A stretch of DNA of 6,122 bases from Planctomycetia bacterium (lineage in GTDB: Bacteria; Planctomycetota; Planctomycetia; Pirellulales; UBA1268), in NCBI GenBank assembly GCA_009926295.1, contig RFPF01000187.1, positions 1 through 6,122 on the forward strand, written 5' to 3'. Positions within the stretch are counted from its first letter, which is position 1. Each line of letters opens with the position of its first letter. Made by a program: the position numbers and the translations under genes. Below the pieces are notes generated by a model. That model did not search any database. It saw nothing but the letters and a program-made list of their open reading frames with translations, and was not told the origin of the DNA. This document shows, one piece after another, positions 4,002 to 6,122 of this stretch.

Positions 4002-6122
4002 TTACCGCCTGCGAGCCTGGCGCTTCTTGCGGGCAACGCTGGCGGCGTCGTCCCTCGGCTTGCCACCCGGCAGGAACGGCACGTCGATCGTGCGTGGGCT
4101 GGTGCCGCCCGCGGCCGCTCCGGCAAGTGCCGGCTGGGGCGCGGTCGTGGGCAGGAGCAGCCGCTCCGCGATGCCCCACAGGCTCGACGCGATGAAGTAG
4201 AGGCAGAGGCCGCACGGCACCTTGAAGAACATCAGTGCCATGAAGAACATCATGTACTTCATCACCTGCTGCTGCATCTGAGCCTGCTCGTCGAGAGCCG
4301 GGGGCATGAAGAGCTTCTGCTGCCAGAGGAAGAGGCCGATCGTGGCAAGCGGGAAAAGGTTGAGGAAGGGGCCGAGCCAGCCCTCCGGCGCCGTCAGGAA
4401 CTGCGGAAGGACGTTCGACCAGTCCCAGAACATGTCTGGGGCGGCGAGATTGGAACACCAGCGGAGGGCCGAGCTGAACAGGGGCGCCTGCCGGAGTTCG
4501 ACGTCGGTCGCGAGCGACCGGTAGAGCCCCATGAAGATCGGAATCTGGATGAACACGAGCAGGCAGCCGCCCATCGGGTTGTAGTCGTGCTTCCTCCACA
4601 GCTCCTGCGTGGCTTTCGTGCGCTTCTCCGGCTCGTTCTTGTACTTCTCGGCGATCGCCTTCATCTCCGGCTGCAGCACCTGCATCTTCTGGGACGAGAT
4701 CGCCTGCTTCCGACTGACGGGGAACATCGCACCCCGCACGATGACGGTGAGCAGCAGGATCGCGAGCCCGTAGTTGCCGATCACGGCATGGATCGCGTGG
4801 AGGATGGCGATCATCGGCCGGGCCACCCAGCCGAACCAGCCGTAGTAGACGAGGTCGTCCATGCGGGCGCCCTCGGCGCCGAACGAGGCCAGCAGTTCCG
4901 GACGCTTCGGCCCGGCGAACACCCGGTAGCCGTGCACGACGGGCGTGCCCGGCGTGAGCAGGATCTCCCGCGACACGAGCCGGCAGGTGACGTCGACGAG
5001 CTTGCGGCGCGCGGCCGGCGGCACGTCGCCGACGACGAGCGGTCGCACCTCCTCGAGCACGGGCGCCGTTGGCCCCGCGGCCTCCGGGATCAATGCCGAA
5101 GCGAAGTACAGGGCGTCGACCCCGGCGAACGAGAGCGGCTTCCCGTCACGGACCGCGGTGGCCGGGTGGTCGAGCGCCGCGTCGGCCATCTTGAGTCCGC
5201 TCACGAGCGTGCTCTGCTCTCCTGCGAACCGCATCGCCACGTCTCGCACCGCGAGCGACCCCCAGTCACGGGCCACGCGCGAGGTGTACCACCAGCCCTC
5301 GGTGGGCAGTCCGGTCGGGCCGTCGAGGGCATAGGTCAGCACCGTTTCCTTGCCGGCGGCAACGAACTCAACGGCGAGTTCGAGCTCGTATCCCGGCCCG
5401 CCCCGTTCGGGGACGAGACGGTACTCTTTCGCCACCTCGAGGCCGTCGGGAAGGCGGGCGATGAACCGCACCCGCGACGCGTCGCTCCCGGGGGCGATCT
5501 GCCATTCGCGATTCGCGAGTTCCAGGCCCGGGATCTCGGCGAGCGGCTCCTTCCGCCGCCTGCCGTCGCGTGATTCGAGCGAGAGACGGAAGGAGAGCGG
5601 GTCGTGGGGCAGGCCGTCGGGATCGTCGACGGCCGCCGTCCTGTACTCCGGCCGCACCACTTCCAGCGGCCGACGCACCAGCCGCGCCTCCACCGTCAGC
5701 GTGTTGCCGTCGCGGACGAGCTCGACGCCGACCGCCTGGCCCGCCTTCGTGGTCGCGAGGGCCTTGCGGAGCGCCACGGGGTCGGGCGTGTCGACGTGGG
5801 CCACCCGCGCGATCACGTCTCCCGGCTCGATCCCGGCGGCGGCCGCGGGAGTGCCCGCGCCGACGACACCGACCCGGCAGCCGCCAGGCACCTCCGTCAG
5901 GGCGAGGTGACCGAGGTAGCCCGACCAGTCGTCCTGGTCGTGGAACTGCCGGCCGGCGAGTTCGATCCGCTCGACGGCCGCCCCGCGGCTCGTGAGCGTG
6001 ACGAGCATGCGGACGGGGCCGTCGGCATCGAGGGATCCGAGCGTGCGCCGCTCGCGCGGCGGCTCCTCGGGGGTCGAGTCTGCGACGGCGGCCACGTCCG
6101 CGGGCGTCGCAGCGGCGTCGGT
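4002..6122 (-). CDS. yidC: Membrane protein insertase YidC/OxaA with internal PDZ domain, N terminus outside window
   Basis: YidC inserts and folds inner-membrane proteins, alone or with SecYEG. About 706 residues are visible, open to the window edge; the first membrane segment is missing, so the true start lies beyond 6122. The GTG at 6095 is unlikely to be the start; residues below are counted from it. The periplasmic domain begins near PVRMLVTLTSRGAAVERIEL (27-46). A PDZ domain follows at about 57-140, and the periplasmic fold resumes to about 405. The insertase core has hydrophobic segments near 441-459, 507-528, 572-595 and 612-648. The conserved Arg454 lies in VIVRGAMFP, and FKVPCGLCLYFIASSLWGI (624-642) is the usual last-segment signature. 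The tail after 649 is about 49 residues, with ten Lys/Arg and three Asp in its last 30, ending ARKKRQARRR; such tails bind ribosomes in some YidC/Oxa1 proteins, including a planctomycete one. The stop is TAA at 4002-4004. The gene is followed by mnmE, as in many bacteria. Confidence 0.95.
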   Translation of the reverse strand, partial: TDAAATPADVAAVADSTPEEPPRERRTLGSLDADGPVRMLVTLTSRGAAVERIELAGRQFHDQDDWSGYLGHLALTEVPGGCRVGVVGAGTPAAAAGIEPGDVIARVAHVDTPDPVALRKALATTKAGQAVGVELVRDGNTLTVEARLVRRPLEVVRPEYRTAAVDDPDGLPHDPLSFRLSLESRDGRRRKEPLAEIPGLELANREWQIAPGSDASRVRFIARLPDGLEVAKEYRLVPERGGPGYELELAVEFVAAGKETVLTYALDGPTGLPTEGWWYTSRVARDWGSLAVRDVAMRFAGEQSTLVSGLKMADAALDHPATAVRDGKPLSFAGVDALYFASALIPEAAGPTAPVLEEVRPLVVGDVPPAARRKLVDVTCRLVSREILLTPGTPVVHGYRVFAGPKRPELLASFGAEGARMDDLVYYGWFGWVARPMIAILHAIHAVIGNYGLAILLLTVIVRGAMFPVSRKQAISSQKMQVLQPEMKAIAEKYKNEPEKRTKATQELWRKHDYNPMGGCLLVFIQIPIFMGLYRSLATDVELRQAPLFSSALRWCSNLAAPDMFWDWSNVLPQFLTAPEGWLGPFLNLFPLATIGLFLWQQKLFMPPALDEQAQMQQQVMKYMMFFMALMFFKVPCGLCLYFIASSLWGIAERLLLPTTAPQPALAGAAAGGTSPRTIDVPFLPGGKPRDDAASVARKKRQARRR
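5676..5927 (-). other. PDZ domain inside the YidC periplasmic region
   Basis: Within YidC (residues about 57-140 counted from 6095) the order of elements is that of a bacterial PDZ domain: the carboxylate-binding loop GYLGHLAL (59-66, compare GYLGV in HtrA/DegP); CRVGVVGAGTPAAAAGIEPG (73-92), matching the usual 'V..GSPAAKAGLKPGD'; the DVIARV strand; an alpha helix PVALRKALATTKAG; and a final strand pair VGVELVRDGNTLTVEARL. PDZ domains bind C-terminal or internal peptide ends. The frame is continuous with YidC on both sides, so this is an insertion, not a separate gene. Confidence 0.85.

Noticed and set aside
3894..5573. Long plus-strand open frame (559 codons) opposite yidC
   Set aside because: Its translation is rich in Arg, His, Glu and Gly with no recognisable domain, and it lies antisense to a clear YidC frame. 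Such shadows are expected in high-GC DNA.
6093..6095. GTG at 6095 as the yidC start
   Set aside because: Starting there would leave the protein without its first membrane segment, and the frame remains open to the window edge, so the start is more likely beyond 6122.

Overview
The window is high-GC bacterial DNA that looks like a planctomycete, probably of the Pirellulales type. Three things point there: a YidC/OxaA insertase with a PDZ domain inside its periplasmic region, divergent but complete gene families, and an intergenic stretch that translates as the 'ARRASEG' type of repeat I associate from memory with planctomycete genomes. The assignment is an inference; the window has no rRNA or other taxonomic marker.

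Layout. Positions 1-492 (+) hold the C-terminal end of a Rep/UvrD-type superfamily 1 DNA helicase that enters from the left edge. It converges, with a 29-bp gap, on a minus-strand block. In transcription order, right to left, that block is: yidC (4002 to beyond 6122, 5' end outside the window); a 446-bp gene-free stretch (3556-4001) crowded with hairpins and inverted repeats; mnmE/trmE (2170-3555); and, 17 bp further on, an aldehyde dehydrogenase-superfamily gene (522-2152) whose frame breaks once, by a single missing base near 1703-1706.

How the genes relate. The yidC to mnmE order is an old bacterial neighbourhood (rpmH-rnpA-yidD-yidC-mnmE in many phyla). Here the order is kept, but a repeat-rich insert separates the two genes. 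YidC inserts and folds inner-membrane proteins. MnmE, with MnmG, modifies the wobble uridine of certain tRNAs. The aldehyde dehydrogenase-like gene follows mnmE closely with a good Shine-Dalgarno sequence and is probably co-transcribed; its substrate cannot be told from sequence. The helicase is an independent transcription unit.

Points most worth a second look: the PDZ domain inside YidC; the roughly 130-bp element at 3849-3978, with 25/26-bp near-perfect terminal inverted repeats and nested palindromes; the unusual GTPase motifs of MnmE (TRCD instead of NKxD, DLAG instead of DTAG, no HGG motif); and the frameshift in the dehydrogenase. I found no CRISPR array, tRNA, rRNA, transposase or phage gene.
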